Counted from the first letter of the stretch, positions 11,165 to 23,353 are shown. The stretch: DNA of 64,000 bases from Moniliella sp. 'wahieum' (GCA_003971905.1 RSEE01000027.1:372001-436000); one strand, 5' to 3'. A program made the numbers and translations. Notes: generated from the sequence alone by a model not told the origin.

Positions 11165-13807
11165 TTACGTGTCGCTAACCAACGGGGCATCGAACACCAC
11201 CCGTGCCACATGTTCGGCCCTCCGTGCACCAGGCGCTAGAAGACCCATATCATGTAGAGCAGTGAGGGAAGTGGTAAAGCGGGCTTGGATCTCTTGCTCC
11301 GCCGCGGCGGGCTCAACTTCTTGTCTGTGCCAGTGCACCCCCTCCGGCTCTGGCTCGGACAAGGGCGAACTGGACAAGTCTTCCTCCTGCGTTTCGGCCG
11401 GGGCAAGAGGCGCGGTCTCCGTCCAAACCCCCTCGCTTGTGGTCGCCGGAACACGCTGGGAAAATACACCCCACCAATCGCGAGCGAAGCAAGCCGAGGT
11501 TGCTCCGCCATGAGTTGATAGGCAACCGCCATATCTGGCTGAATGCGTGCCGAGGCAGCCTGCAAAAGAAAGGTGCGCAGCCGGTGGACCAACTGCTTGT
11601 CTGCCTTAGGATCCGATGCAATTCGTCCAGTGATGCAGCAAGTGCCAGTTCAGGAAGCTCCAGCGCCAGCTGTACATCCGTCCTTGGCGAAGGCAGCAGC
11701 CGTCGCCGGGCATCATTAACAGCCGCGGCAGATGGCAGCCAGGCATCGGCCAAGGGGATACAGGTGGCCGGAACTTGAAGCAGATTCCTAGTTCACAAAG
11801 GTTAGTTTTCATGTGTGTGCTCAAGCCCAGTTTTCAGCTCTCGCATTGTGAGGCGCGTCACATACAGAAACATCTCGCCCACCCAATTTGCGGCCTTGGC
11901 CAAGGCCTGCTCTTGTTGCAACACTTTCTCGCCATCAAGAGGACCCACATCTTGGTCCACGAACGGATCAAGGGAAGCAATCAGAAAACGTGTCCTATCA
12001 CCTTGAGCGGTCGATTGAAGCGTATGGGCCAGAGGCAATGTCCCAGTGGACGAACGCAGTCGGGATAGGTTGGACTCGTCATTTCCTCCCAATGGAAACG
12101 GTCGTTTCAGATCTTCCACCGCCTCTGAAGCATCACTCTGCAGCTGAGCCAACGCCCGTTGCGCACTCCGAGGCGAGGCCGAGCACAGCGCGCTCTTGGC
12201 TTTGTTCACGTACGGTTCCAGTGTCCGCCATGAAGGCGCCAGAGATGCAATCAAGATTGACAGTACCAGGCCACGGTCGTCCCCAGATGTGCCAACTTGA
12301 TCCGCACGGGGGTCCTTCTTGGCGTCCTCGTGCATTTCGGACTCTTTGAGGGACCGGGTGAAGCCAGCTAGCAATTTGGCAGCCCAAGCACGATGCGCCA
12401 GGGCGGGGTACACGACAGAGGCCGTATGCACAAGGTATCGCATCAAACTCCCCTGCGCTGTTGCCAAATCCGTATCGCTTTCGCTCTTTTGATTCAGAAG
12501 ACAATGAAGGCACCAACTGCCGGATTCCAGCAACCAATCGCGTTCCGATTGGTGCACCGCCTTCAAGGCGTGAGGGGCGGTCTCCTCAGGCTCTAATGTG
12601 TTTTGAGTTACGACACAACGGGCAAGAGCCACGCCGTACGCTTCGGGTGTCCACATATCGCACTGCGGCTCTCTCTTTCTCCTCTTGCTCCATTCCCCTG
12701 GGGGTAAGGAGTGCCGTAAAAGGATCCGAAGTGAAGTGACTCTGAAGAACCAAGACAGAGCGGCGGCCGCTCGTGACAGAACCTGACCGGGCGGTGCCAA
12801 CTGCACAATGCTTGGACGAGCTGGATGGCAGAGTAGGAAAGCGCAACACTCAAATCTTCGGGGTTTGAATGAGCGGGACGGTGTGGTAGACGCGTGATGT
12901 AGCTTGTTCCGTTTGGGGTGGGGGCTGAGCAGCTGCTTGTCTAGGGGGAGGGGTAGATAAGGTTGCTCCAACCCCAACAAATAGGCCAGGAAGAGGTCAA
13001 CCTCCTGCTGCGCCGTGATCCGGGGAGTGAAGTGGATACTCCTCGCTTTGGTTCGCAGTTGAATCGGAGAGGCAAGCCAGCGTTCTTTGGTAGGACAAAC
13101 GGCAAGCAGAACGATGGCCGGCGGAATATCGTACACATCCGTCGGGGAGGCCAGAGCTTCTTGCAAGCTGAACACCACGTCGGCAATAGGCTGGTCAAGG
13201 CAAGGACATAACAAAACAAATGATGACACCTCTCAACGCCAGATGCCTGCATCGCGTCGGTAGGACGCTCAAATCCCCGGCGGCAAGGGCTTGATGGCAT
13301 CTTCATCGCTTACCCCGTCCAGGGGTGGGAAAAATGCGGCAAGTTGTGTACCCACGGAGGCCAACAGCGATGCTCTCGCCATCCCCCCTCCGCCTGGAGC
13401 CGTAGATGGCTGGGGTGGAGTAGGGATCCGCGCCAATGTGGCACGTTCCAGGGCTGTGGCTACGTTGTTGAGTATCCCGGCATGGGGAAGAGGACTGCAT
13501 GGATCCCACCATCCGTCTGGCCGAGGGGCACGGATGGCTCAGGCTTCGCATCCACGACATCCTGGACGAGGTGCTGGGTGGGGCTTAGAAGGTGGTTCTG
13601 AGCATGGAGCGCGGCTCGTTGGATGCGGCGTTGAAGCGTGCGAAAGTGTGCGTGACGGCGGGCGGCGGCGGCGGCTTCCTCTGTCGGGAGCGGGGGCCAC
13701 GCCCGGTCGATCTGTTGGTGGGGAGGAGCATGCTTGCGTTTTCCTCTGCGCGCAGGAGGTGGTAGCAGAGACTCTACCGCAGACGTGCGCGAGCTGGGGA
13801 ACGACAT
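11165..13807 (-). CDS. ORC3: Origin recognition complex subunit 3, frameshifted
   Basis: ORC3 is an AAA+-like subunit of the six-protein complex that marks replication origins. From ATG 13807 the N-terminus is basic and helical (RRHAHFRTLQRRIQRAALHA), then GGIHAVLFPMPGYSTTVAT in the place of the degenerate nucleotide-binding loop. PIADVVFSLQEALASP and IPPAIVLLAVCPTKERWLAS match the Walker-B and sensor-like region of ORC3. The long middle part runs to 11866. An intron 11788-11865 (GTATGT, branch CTAAC, TAG) is well placed. The C-terminal winged helix reads LTALHDMGLLAPGARRAEHVARVVF, the ORC3 hallmark ending. Frames change near 13250 and again at 11380-11600. It is convergent with the IleRS gene, with only 39 nt between the stops. 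Confidence 0.75.
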
Positions 13808-14054
13808 GGCCGCCCTGGGGCGATGGTGGTGGTGGTGGTGTTAGTGAGTTGATCACGTTGATCTTCTCGTTCTCCTCAAAGTTGCAAATAAAATGGTAGT
13901 GTTTATAAACGCGACTAGTACGCCGGTGGAACTGCAGTAGTACCGGGTATCACTACATCACTACGGTGCTAGTGGATTTTTCTCGTTTAGTTTCGCCAAC
14001 CAGTGTCCGCTGTACACATGACAGTCGATAATGTGCATTGCCATTTCCACATTT
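13808..14054. other. Short spacer between two minus-strand genes
   Basis: About 250 nt containing the ORC3 promoter side and the 3' side of the next gene. A (GGT)n stretch lies at about 13824-13843. No gene seen. Confidence 0.6.
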
Positions 14055-15785
14055 TCAGCTCGAGCTGGACGGCGCGAGGCCCCGCAGCGCCGGCGCCAAA
14101 CGGGCCAGAGCAATGAGGACAGCTTCTTCGGTGCGGATGGTACGCGAGCCTTGGTCTTCCGCCACGTTAATCCACGCATCGAATAGCTGGTGTGCTTGCC
14201 CCGCAGGCAAAGGGATGCCCTCGTCGTGTTCCACCGCCACCTCCAGTCCAGCCACACACCAAAGACGATCAGAGCATGCTGGAAGGGCCGCAGAGCAACA
14301 GCCTCGTCTGCAGCAGGTGGTTCTGCACCAGGCACAACCCCGCCGAAGCGGCCGCCTCGGGCTGGGAAGCAAATGTCTTGCTCAACACTTGAGTCAAAGC
14401 CGCCCCTCGCTCCGAGGTGCCGATGACCAGGTCGTACGCATCCACACCCCGTTCGGGAGCGGGGACAAAGGTGGAAGACTTGAACACATCCGCCAGTGAG
14501 GGGGCGAAACGAATGGCATAGCCCCAGTACGTTCCGTCTTCTTGCGTTGGTGTCGAACGAGGAACCAAGGTGGCTTCTTGGGTTACTGCTCCACTCATCC
14601 GGTGCTTTTGTCTGGGCATGCGAACCGTAACCCTCGTTCCGGCTTCCAGAGAGCCACGAGTGCCGTCCTCGTTGAGCGGGGGGATGACGTGCACTGGGTC
14701 CCACAGCCCAACATCTACATCCCACGATCCCTTCACTCCGCGGTTGCGCCCTCCCTTGGGAGATGGCCCGATAATAACACCCTCTCGGAACCGAGCGTCG
14801 TCGTCCCGGCGAACGTGGGCGGGTAAGTCCAATGGAGGTAACAGCCCTGCCAAACGCAGATCAGGGTGCATAGGAGTCAAGGCTCTGCGGAGATATTGTG
14901 GAATCTCGAGATAGGACAGAAGACGGATCATAAACTGATCAGGATCGAACTCAGACTTGCTCCCATCCTCCTCCGTAGCAGTGTCCATGCTTCGGTCGCC
15001 ATGCCGGCCACCAAACCCACCACGAAATCCTCCACGGCCACCACGTACAGGGCGACCGCCCCGCGGAGGAGGCATAGCAGGAGGTGGAGACGCGTCGTGC
15101 CACACTACAATCTCGTCAATGTTGAAGATAGCTGCTGCACGGCAATGTGAGCGACCAGGCGAGCACGTAACTCGGGCGACTGGGCATTGAGAACAACGCT
15201 GCCAGGAACAGCCAAGGATACGGTCTGTCCAGGCGGCCAAGAGTGTGGTGAGTGCCCACTGCCGAGGGCTTGTAAGGGTTGTTCTGGCGAAGAACTCGGC
15301 ACCCTCGCTCTGGCTATTAGACGTGGATACTTCGTCCGCGAACTTGACCGTCCGGGGCCGCGCAGGCTCGTGCTCTTTTCCTTTGCTACAGCATCAGTGG
15401 AGGGCTGAGGCGCCTTGGAGGGGACAGCAATGTTAAGGGAAATGTCGTCGGTCAGGGAAATGCTGTCCCAGAATGACGCACTTTCACCCGATTCCTCCGT
15501 AGCAGGAGGAGCGTCATCGGAAGATGGGGCGATGGATGCGGAATGAGAGCGCTTGCGAGAGAGGGCGGGCTTGAGAGCGGGTTTGGCGAGCGAAGAAGGA
15601 CTGGTTGGGCCGGAAGGGGGCGCCGCGGGATGCAGGTGCTCGACGGCAGCGACCGACGTATCAACCGCAGGTGCAGCGGGACTAGCCACCGACACATCGC
15701 CCTCGGTGTCCTGGTCGGTCCCGTTCTTCTTGCCGCGCGAGCGACGGCGACGTTTGCGGGGAGCGTCTGCGCCAGCGTGATCCAT
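14055..15785 (-). CDS. SPOUT1-type (C9orf114-like) RNA methyltransferase, frameshifted
   Basis: Putative SAM-dependent RNA methyltransferase of the SPOUT superfamily, related to human SPOUT1/CENP-32 and yeast YMR310C/YGR283C. From ATG 15785 there is a basic, probably nuclear N-terminus (RKRRRRSRGKKN) and a long Ser/Ala/Pro linker. The catalytic part starts SLAVPGSVVLNAQSPELRA, then FNIDEIVVWHD, an inserted RGG-like stretch, and LLSYLEIPQYLRRALTPMHP followed by DLRLAGLLPPLDLPAHVR. The SPOUT knot end reads HALIVFG, LEVAVEHDEG, QAHQLFDAWINV and QGSRTIRTEEAVLIALARL. These are in more than one frame, with breaks near 15130 and 14320. The segment order matches the whole family, so the call is strong despite the frame changes. 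The RGG insert is in the usual position of a variable loop. Confidence 0.85.
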
Positions 15786-16486
15786 GGTGGGTGGGACGGA
15801 AGCAGGATGAGTCTCCTCAGGCCGCGCTAACACTCGAGTCGTTCCCCCTCTTCTTTGGTGAAAGGGAGCGTTGGCTGCCAAAAAAATCGATCGGTGCAAG
15901 CAGGCAGCGGGCCATAGACTGGGCAAGGTAGGGTTGCTATTGGCAGCCTCCAAAATTTGTGAGGTCCACATCACGCATCGCACATCACAGGTGACGCGTG
16001 ATACACGTGACGCGTGATGCCTCTTCTTTCTGTCAACTCAATGTGACCGGTGACCGGCGACCGGTGACCGGCGACCATTAATGAGGAGAGTAATGTCGAG
16101 AGAGGGTTGCAGCTGAAGCTCTGAAGTTCGTGAAGCCGAAGGAGGTAGTGGCGACCGCGGTGGCGTTGTCGTGAGCACCAAGATCGCCAGCCAACCACAT
16201 GGACGGGTGTTGGAAGCAGGCGGGACTTTTGGACACGTAATGCGCTGCGGTGCCACAGGGGCTGGCAGCAGTAGAACGCACAGACCACCCGCCCACTGGC
16301 GCGGTGCCTCCCGACAGCCCCCACCCATAAGATCTAAGAAGCGTCTGGACGGGTCCGCTGATCGATCGGTCGGCGCTGAGCCGTGCTGATATCCAGCCGG
16401 CCTCATCTACGCTTGCAATGACACCGGGTTGGAATCGCGCCGGCCTCCGCTAACCCCTGTCACCATCCCCCGTCCCCTCCACGCCC
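15786..16486. other. Intergenic region with palindromic repeats
   Basis: Divergent promoter interval between the SPOUT1-like gene and the 16487 gene. It holds the ACGCGTGATG/GGTGACCGGCGACC repeat block at 15967-16077. No gene was supported here. Confidence 0.6.
15967..16077. repeat. CATCACGC / ACGCGTGA and GACCGGTGACC palindromic repeat block
   Basis: Tandem imperfect units of CATCACGCATCACAGGTGA type are followed by alternating GGTGACCGGCGACC units. Many units are self-complementary. Related blocks occur at 27885-28043 and 63258-63285. Confidence 0.85.
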
Positions 16487-17473
16487 ATGACCACTCTCAC
16501 CCTCGGTCCCGACTTTTCGCCACAGGTGGGCACCATTGGCCAGGAGCCAGCCGCACTGTCCAAGCTCATCGCCGACACGTTTGCCGACTCTCCCATCCCG
16601 CTGGCCAGCAGCCCCCTGGATACCACCTCGCCCTCCAGCTCGCCGACAAGGTCATTCTTGCTGTCCAGGCTGATCCAGGCAAGGCGGATGAGATCCTGGA
16701 CTGGCTGTTGGCTGCAACCTCGGGTCCTCACCGGGGCGGGCCCGAGAGTTTGGACGGGTGGGCGCATGACTCGTACATCGGTCCTGCATGGCAAGGTCCG
16801 TCTCCCTCGCGCCTGCGTCCAAGCAATGGTCGTCAGGCCTACGTTGTCGAGCACGTGCTTGCCCGCTACAAGGCCATCTGGGACGATATGGACCATGTCA
16901 CCTCCGACCCCTGGACTGGGACACCAGCCCCGAGGGGCCGAGCAAGCGGCTGGCCCAGGCACGACTCATCCTGGGTCCCACCCTGTTACTCGGCTACCTG
17001 TTCACCATGGACCCCTTCCGCGCCCAGGCATGGGATGCGGTCCAAGACATCATTCGCCGAGTGGGCATGACCCCAGGGAGTCACTCGGGGGGGTATTTGG
17101 CTTTAGCTGCCATCATCGAGACCGCGGCGCCTGCGCTGGACGAATGGACCCACCCGGCCCCCGATGGTGAAGGTGTCTTTGGCTGGGGCACCCACTGGCT
17201 CGAAATTTATGCGACGGTGCAGAACCCTACCAACGGTGGACCTTCCGTTCGGCTTGCCACTTCACGGCCTCGCGCGACTGGCGGCCGTCACCCAAGCACA
17301 TGGACCACATGCCTAAGCCCGTCCGCCGCCTCTTTAATGACATTTCTGCTTTGGCCCAACGCTGGGCCCAGGCTGGTTCGCTACGCCATTCGTCCTTTGG
17401 CTACCCCCCCGCCCTCACGAGTTTGGGTGCAATGGAGAAGTATGGCTGGTTTCTTCAAGAAGACGATGCTTGA
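16487..17473 (+). CDS. Unrecognised protein, frameshifted
   Basis: I do not recognise this gene. ATG 16487 starts MTTLTLGPDFSPQVGTIG. The reading frame then has to move to follow helical segments: YHLALQLADKVILAVQADPG (about 16620-16680), VVEHVLARYKAIWDDMDHV (about 16840), KRLAQARLILGPTLLLGYLF (about 16945-17005), DAVQDIIRRVGMTPG and GYLALAAIIETAAPALDEW. The end is read as KPVRRLFNDISALAQRWAQ and LGAMEKYGWFLQEDDA with TGA at 17471. An alternative frame would run to 17549. The predicted product is about 320 residues, mostly helical and soluble, with one hydrophobic stretch. No catalytic motif is visible. Consistent coding character in one direction supports a real gene. Confidence 0.45.
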
Positions 17474-19500
17474 AGAGCCAGAAGGAGGCAAGCCATTGCC
17501 CGGCTTGTTGTACCTTCCTCAAAACCTGTGGGGCATGTGTCGTGAGTAAATGAAGTGTTGGTAGCAGTGGGGTCTACGGCTCTCCTACCACCAGGGGTCC
17601 GTTTGTGCATTAGCGCTTAGCTCTCCAAGAACTCCCTTTATGGAACGTCACACGAACCTCGTAAAAGAGGGTAGGCTGGCCTACGGGCTGGCCCCCACAA
17701 TCTTAGTTCTGCCCTGTCTGTTCTACATTTAGTCCGAGCGTGGGGTTATGGCCAGTATAGCGGGGTCCAAAACCCGCCACACGCTCTGCTTCAAGCTTCA
17801 ACACGTCTGTTTCTCTTTTTTGTGGGTAATTCCCCCCACCTGTTGCCCCAGACATCTGCGGGGGTGTTGTCAACATCATCATCAACCACAACCCAATGAA
17901 ATAAAGGCCTTTTCTTCGGGACACCATGGTGATCCATATTTCTATCTCTTTTTGTAGAGGTAGGGAAGTATCTCTGTGCCTTGCTTTGCTTTGCCTTTCC
18001 TTGCTTTTCTATGCCTTGCCATGCCATGCCTTGCCTGAGTTCGGTTGGGGCAGAAGCCGTGAGGGGTTCCACTTGCATAATAGCAGCTACATGTAGTGGA
18101 ACCACAGCTTTCGCTAGCAATAAATGTGGTTAAGACCCGCCTCAGGCACATCGAGATAAGCTACGAGTCGATGAGGCCCTTTGAGAGCACATATGTGTAC
18201 TCATGCTGACATGCGTTGTGCTGGTCACATGTCACAGCCCTACAACACATCTTGGGGTCGACGCAAAGCCCAGTGTGTTGATCTGTATATAGAGACAACG
18301 GATGGGTACTGTGGCGGCGTGCCCCGACGAAGCGCTGCTACTGTAGTGGGGGAGGGACTGCCAGGGTGGGGGACAGCAGGGGGAAACGCATCGAAGGTAG
18401 TGCGACATGGCCAGAAATCTGAAGCTTCAAGCTTAGCGCTTATTGGCGCTTTGAAGAGGCGGCCTGTCTGAGATGGAACTCTATTGAGCAGGACAAAGAG
18501 AGGGGGAGGCAGTAGCGGGACAACTCATGCCGTCACTCCGCCGGCTGAGCTCAGCCTGCGGGAGGATATGTCCTGTAGTCGTGGTCAGCAGAATTGTGGT
18601 TGCGGTTATAACCGACCTATTTCCTCGTCTTCACCCTTGGCAGTCACTCTTCCTTGTCGCTCTCTCCACCGGCCGAAGAGGGCCGACGCCACAAATGTTG
18701 GGGGTCACGTCAACACTTCTCAGATCTCATCAGCATCAACCTTCAAGCTGCTCAGCGCGCTCAGCCAGCTTCAAGCTTCACAAGGCTCCACAGCCGCCGG
18801 GAGGTGAATGTGTGTTCTGACGACGTTCAGCATTTTCCCCACCTTCCTCCGACAGACCCACAAGTCGAGGGGTTCAGGGGCTAGTGTGGGACCAAACACT
18901 GGCGTAATGCATTATCCATCATGCTCCCCCATCAGGCCTCAAGCGTCTGTGATGCCGCCGGGATGAGGGAGCAGCAGGCAGCACAACTGCAGGACGGTGC
19001 CTGAAATACAAATGGCTACTAGCAGATGCTTCAACTGCTACTGTGGGCGTATATTACCTGCTGAGCTGAGCGCTGGTCTGGCCTCCCTCAGGCCTGAGCC
19101 TCAGGTCTCACAGCGCCAGAGGCCATATCCTGCGCCGCCACAGGGACTTCAAGCTCACAGGCTGTCCGGGTCGCTCCCGCTTGTGGTCAATGCCACATTG
19201 TCAGCGCTGTCCTCAACTTCTTTACTACGCCTTAGTTGTCCCAACCTGCTTCTACTGCACTCAGTACTCATCACTAATCCCGCCGGGTGTCTGTGCCTGC
19301 TGTGCCTCGTGTGGAGCTTGCCGCGCCCCCCACTCTGTTTCCCCTTCAGTGAACCTCTGAACAGCCGTTCCTGGACCTTCGTTAGTTTGTATATCAGTAC
19401 CGGTCTTCTATAGTATCAGCTGTTAACGTGTGAACCCACACCCGCAGGTTCCTTTATCACCACCACCACAGCCGCTGTTACGGTAGCATCCTACTTTTCT
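17474..19500. other. Two-kilobase intergenic region
   Basis: No gene supported. It contains a low-complexity TTGCC/TTTGC stretch (17979-18034) and AAGCTTCAAGC motifs at about 18420, 18743 and 18770. Some ORFs of 60-140 codons occur here but show no conserved feature and no consistent composition. Confidence 0.5.
17979..18034. repeat. Degenerate TTGCC/TTTGC/TATGCC low-complexity repeat
   Basis: About 55 nt of imperfect 5-6 nt pyrimidine-rich units (CCTTGC, TTTGCC, ATGCC) repeated around ten times. Confidence 0.8.
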
Positions 19501-19515
19501 CAGGGCTATACCAGC

Positions 19516-20633
19516 ATGCCGCAGATCTTGCACTCCTTCCGCCAACCAAAGGACGTCGAGTCCTCCCAGGACGGCCACGTGCCCGAAGGTGAAGAGACGA
19601 GGCCGGGCTTGCCCTCCATCTTTCGTGCTGTTACGCGTACGTATCCCCTTCTCTGTGCTCTCCCTTATTGATGGTCTGCAGAGAGTGCGTGCTGATTTTA
19701 GTATACAGCTGGGGGGCACACCCTTGATACATCCCAACCGGCATTCCCCGTATTCCATCGGTACGCACCCTCCGCCCTGCAATCCCTCTTTCTCTGCAGC
19801 TGTGGTACCACAACAATCATAAACTAACTGTTGTTTATACCCCTCCCTTCACCAACAGGAAGTTCGCTTCTCCCTCGCCTCTTGGTCTTTCGCCTTTGCC
19901 ACCACCACCTTCATCCTCTCGCTTTTCAACGTGGGAGCCAGGGGTGTCAGTCACCCCAACCTGATTGTTGCCCCTGCCCTGGCAACCGGAGGACTGGCAC
20001 AGCTAATCGCCGGCATCTGGGAGTTCGCGTCGGGTATGTCCATTCGTTCATATCCTTTGTCTCCTCCTATTCACCGAATATAACAAGATGACGCTGACTC
20101 TCTTTTCTGTTGCGTTTGCGTTTGCGATTGCGCTTTTATCTTCCTTTTCCTTTTCTACACAATAGGTAATACATTTGGCGCTACAGCCTTCTGCATGGTA
20201 CGCATTCACTGTCCTGATAAAAACTAACGCCATGGTAACGTGCTAACTCTCATTGTCCACAGTATGGGAGCTTTTGGGTTGGGTTTGCCATCATCTTTAT
20301 CCCTTGGTTTGGCATCCAAGGGGGCGTCCCCGCGACGAACTGGATTCGAGCATTGGGATCTTCCTTGCCACCTGGTTCATCGTCACATTCATCTTACTCT
20401 TTGCTACGCTGCGCGCTTCGCTGGCCCTCTTTTCTGTGATCGCATCGCTCACCATCACGTTTCTCTTGCTCTTCTGCCACTACTTGTCGGGCAATTCACA
20501 CGTGGGTACCGCAGGCGGCGCCTTTGGCATCCTATGCTCCGCATGTGCCTTCTACACTGCCGCCACGGGCGTCATCACTGCCGACACGTCCCTCTTTGTC
20601 CTCCCGGCAGGCGATTTGACCCGCAAAGACTAA
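19516..20633 (+). CDS. ATO/GPR1-FUN34-YaaH family acetate transporter relative
   Basis: Six-transmembrane plasma-membrane protein of the GPR1/FUN34/YaaH family, whose members move acetate or other small monocarboxylates. The core exon from about 19859 reads PLGLF-like residues, then AFATTTFILSLFNVGARGV, SHPNLIVAPALATGGLAQLI and AGIWEFASG. An intron (GTATGT at 20034) leads to NTFGATAFCM, a second intron (GTACGC at 20198) leads to YGSFWVGFAIIFIPWFGI. The last exon has further membrane helices (IGIFLATWFIVTFILLF, SLALFSVIASLTITFLLLF) and ends LPAGDLTRKD. The expected NPAPLG motif is disrupted by one missing T near 19890. Upstream exons (from ATG 19516 with donors at 19637 and 19761) are less certain. 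The N-terminal part includes PLIHPNRHSPYSIG. Confidence 0.85.
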
Positions 20634-21580
20634 CCACAGCGTTCTCACTCGCCCTCCTTCCGGGCTCGTTCTCTCTCGCTTAATTGTACGATCGCGGCTC
20701 TCTCTTCACCTCTACTTGGCCTCCTCCCCCCCGCGCGCCTCCCCCTTCTCGCCCTTCCTTCCCAAGTTATATATATATAATCTTGCCTCCATCATTGCTT
20801 GCCATTGCGCTGTGGAACGACATAATACCAGTTCGGATTCATTTGCTGTAATGGCGGTAGAGGACCGCTCCACAGGTCAGTTCATGGTTAATGTCTGTGC
20901 ATGAGTTCATACACAACACCTCCCTATCTTATGTAATATTGACGTTCCACCCTTGTCCCGGCCCCTTTTGCGTTGCGAGATACACATCGTCCTGTGGTCC
21001 CTTCGCGACGATAAGTGCATGGATTTTATTTCCCCTGTGGACGACCCAGACTGCCACCAGATGGACTAGCACATACCCCTCTTTCGATTACTTTCCTCAA
21101 CCTTTCATAGTGTGCGTCCTCGTCACCCACCTTTTCGCCCCATGGGAGAGACCACCCCATTCCGTCTGGGTTAAGTACCTACGTTACGACGGCAGACACC
21201 AACCAACCCCCATGCGGCGTGGAGCCAAGGCAATCAACTGTTCCGCGCGATGGTTAATATAGTTGTGGTACAGTATGTTCCGGTGTTGCGGCCTCCGGGT
21301 CGAACGGCCCCGGCAGGTTCCGGTCCGCTGGGCCCTAGTTTCATTTTGCGAGAGGATGCTGCGAGGTGCTCTGAGGCTGCTCTTGGCGTTTGCCTTTCCT
21401 TGTCTCTGTCGTCTCCCTTACGGCGCGTTGATCGTTGATTGGCATACTATGATGATGCCACAGAAGAGGGAGCACGATGTGTGCGTGCGCCAAAGGAGAC
21501 CTATAACCTGCATCGGGTTCTTCGGGTCCGCACTACTGCAATACTTAATACTCAGCGTCAGCTCAGCTGCCTTTTGTTCT

Positions 21581-21756
21581 CGTAACGCGTAGCGCGTAAC
21601 GCGTAAACGCACGTGCGGGCCTGGGATTGGTCCAGTGGCGAAGGTGGAACGTTTGCAACCTTGTCTGGTAAGGAGATGGGAGGCGGCAAGTGCACCATCG
21701 ATCATCGATCACCGATTATGGGTCGACCACGGGTCGATCATGCATCATGCATCACA
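21581..21756. repeat. ACGCGTAACGCGTA palindrome and ATCGATCATCGATC / ATGCATCATGCATC block
   Basis: Two palindromic motif families occur about 75 nt apart. The first is a run of overlapping ACGCGT sites. The second alternates ATCGAT, GATCATGCATC and ATGCATCA units. Confidence 0.85.
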
Positions 21757-22366
21757 GTCGGGTGTCCGTGTCATGCCATTTCTAGCTCATTGCCGTCCTC
21801 AGCCGCGGAGGGGGGCAAGTCGAACAGACTGAGCAGGCCGAACCCGCTGCGGGGGACGCGGGCAGCGCCAGTTTTGCGGGGGCTGGGACGGGAGCAGTGT
21901 GGCGAAGAATGAGCTGAGCCGCTGAGCCGCGGTATCAGAAGCTAGGTATCCGCGGCTGAGTCAAGCCTGTGGGGGCTGCTGAGAGGTGTAGCAGGTGTCG
22001 CAGGTCTGGCCCAGGCGGCGGAGACCGTAGGGAGAGATAGATAGTAGAGCGACCGGATCCGATCTAGATTCGATATGTTCTTGCTATTAGGGAGGAGTAA
22101 AAGGCCTAAGGTTGGCGCGACTGGATTTTTGACTCTTGCCAAGCGCAGGCTGGGCAGTTCGGAAGGGGGTACGCGGGTACGCAAACACGGGTGCGTCGCC
22201 TGCCTCCCAGCGATCCTCGGCCGTCTCGTGTGGCCCCCGGTGCTGTGTATCCTTTGATGGATGGCATGCGGCTGGATTGGGTTTGGCCAGGGCAGGCCAG
22301 TGCTGTTGGTTGTTGCGATCGACGGAGCGTTGGGAGCTGAGATCGAGGGAGTGTGGGCTGGCTGAT

Positions 22367-22399
22367 CCATCGATGATGGTGATCGATGATCGATGATCT
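22367..22399. repeat. ATCGATGATCGATGATC repeat
   Basis: Tandem ATCGATG units, the same family as the blocks at 21695-21756 and 26487-26523. Confidence 0.85.
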
Positions 22400-22817
22400 G
22401 ACGCCCTTTAAACACATTCTCAAAATCACCTGCCCACAACGTCATCAACGTCATTGCTGTAGGGCCCGTTCGCGCCGCTTTAACCGGCACAATATGGCCT
22501 GGGCCAGCTGGGCCACCCAAGCTCACACAGTTCTTCTGCCGCCACCGGACGGGGGCCCGGCATTCTGAGATCGGAGATTCGGAGCGCTGAAGCTCGGAAG
22601 GGAGAGAGGAGAGAGGGAGGATGCGTGGGGTTACTCTTCCGCTTGGTGATACTCTCAGCACTCAGCCAGTCTCTTTCTCCGCCGACTCTTTCCGTCTGGG
22701 GGTCTAGGTGCCTCAGGCGAGGCCTCAGCTCTGGCGCCAGTCGGCCTTGCGGCTTCTTGACCTACCACCACCCTCCCCATTATCCCCTCTAACATCTCAT
22801 CTCACCCTTCCCATCTA

Positions 22818-23353
22818 ATGTCGTCGACCATCGAAGAAGCACGCCAAGCCGCCAGCGCCGAGGCCCTGGCCGAGGCCCACGCCGCCACCGAGGCTGCTGC
22901 CCAGGAAGCCAAGCAGGCCGAACGCGAAGCCAAGCTGGCCTCGGCCAAGGCCGACTGGGCCGACTTGAAGGACAAGTGAGTCTCCCTTCTCCCCCCCCCT
23001 CCCCCCGGCCTCTTGCGTGGTGTGCCCAGGTGTGGGATAGCTAATCTCTCGCTGCCTCTTTTGCTTGTTTGATTAATAGGGCGGCCGCGACGGAATCCAA
23101 GATCAGTTCGTCGCTGCAGTCGGCATGGACCACGTTTAGTACGACGCCTACCTACTGGGTTTCTGCTCTGGGTGCGGTCAACCTGTTGCTGCTCGGCGGT
23201 TTGGGCGGGTGGGCGTACACGCGCAAAGAGCAGGTCCAAAAGGTCGACCCGCCCGTTGTCGCCGGCGCGGCGGTCGCGCTGGCGGCGTTGTTGGGCGCAG
23301 AAGGGTATGCGGCAACGAACAAAGCCAAGCAACAGTCGGGAAAGTCCAAGTAG
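22818..23353 (+). CDS. OM14: Mitochondrial outer membrane protein OM14 family
   Basis: OM14 is an abundant fungal outer mitochondrial membrane protein that, in yeast, acts with porin and as a receptor for cytosolic ribosomes. ATG 22818 opens an Ala/Glu helix (EEARQAASAEALAEAHAATE and following). Intron 22976-23079 (GTGAGT, ATTAATAG) splits the Lys codon. Exon 2 reads AAATESKISSSLQSAW, then TPTYWVSALGAVNLLLLGGL and GGWAYTRKEQ (first membrane segment), DPPVVAGAAVALAALLGAEG (second) and a basic tail ending SGKSK. The gene reads without a frameshift, which is rare in this window. About 140 residues, close to the family size. Confidence 0.8.

Larger units (their letters stand above)
20634..22817. 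other. Repeat-rich intergenic region
   Basis: No gene supported over 2.2 kb. It holds an ACGCGTAGCGCGTAACGCGT palindrome (21581-21618), an ATCGATCATCGATC/ATGCATCATGCATC block (21695-21756), GAGCTGAGCCGC repeats (21908-21960) and a second ATCGATGATCGATGATC block (22367-22399). A TATATATATAA stretch lies at about 20767-20780, downstream of the transporter gene. Confidence 0.6.

Noticed and set aside
20767-20780. TATATATATAA as a TATA box
   Set aside because: It lies downstream of the transporter gene, and no gene starts within 2 kb of it on the plus strand.
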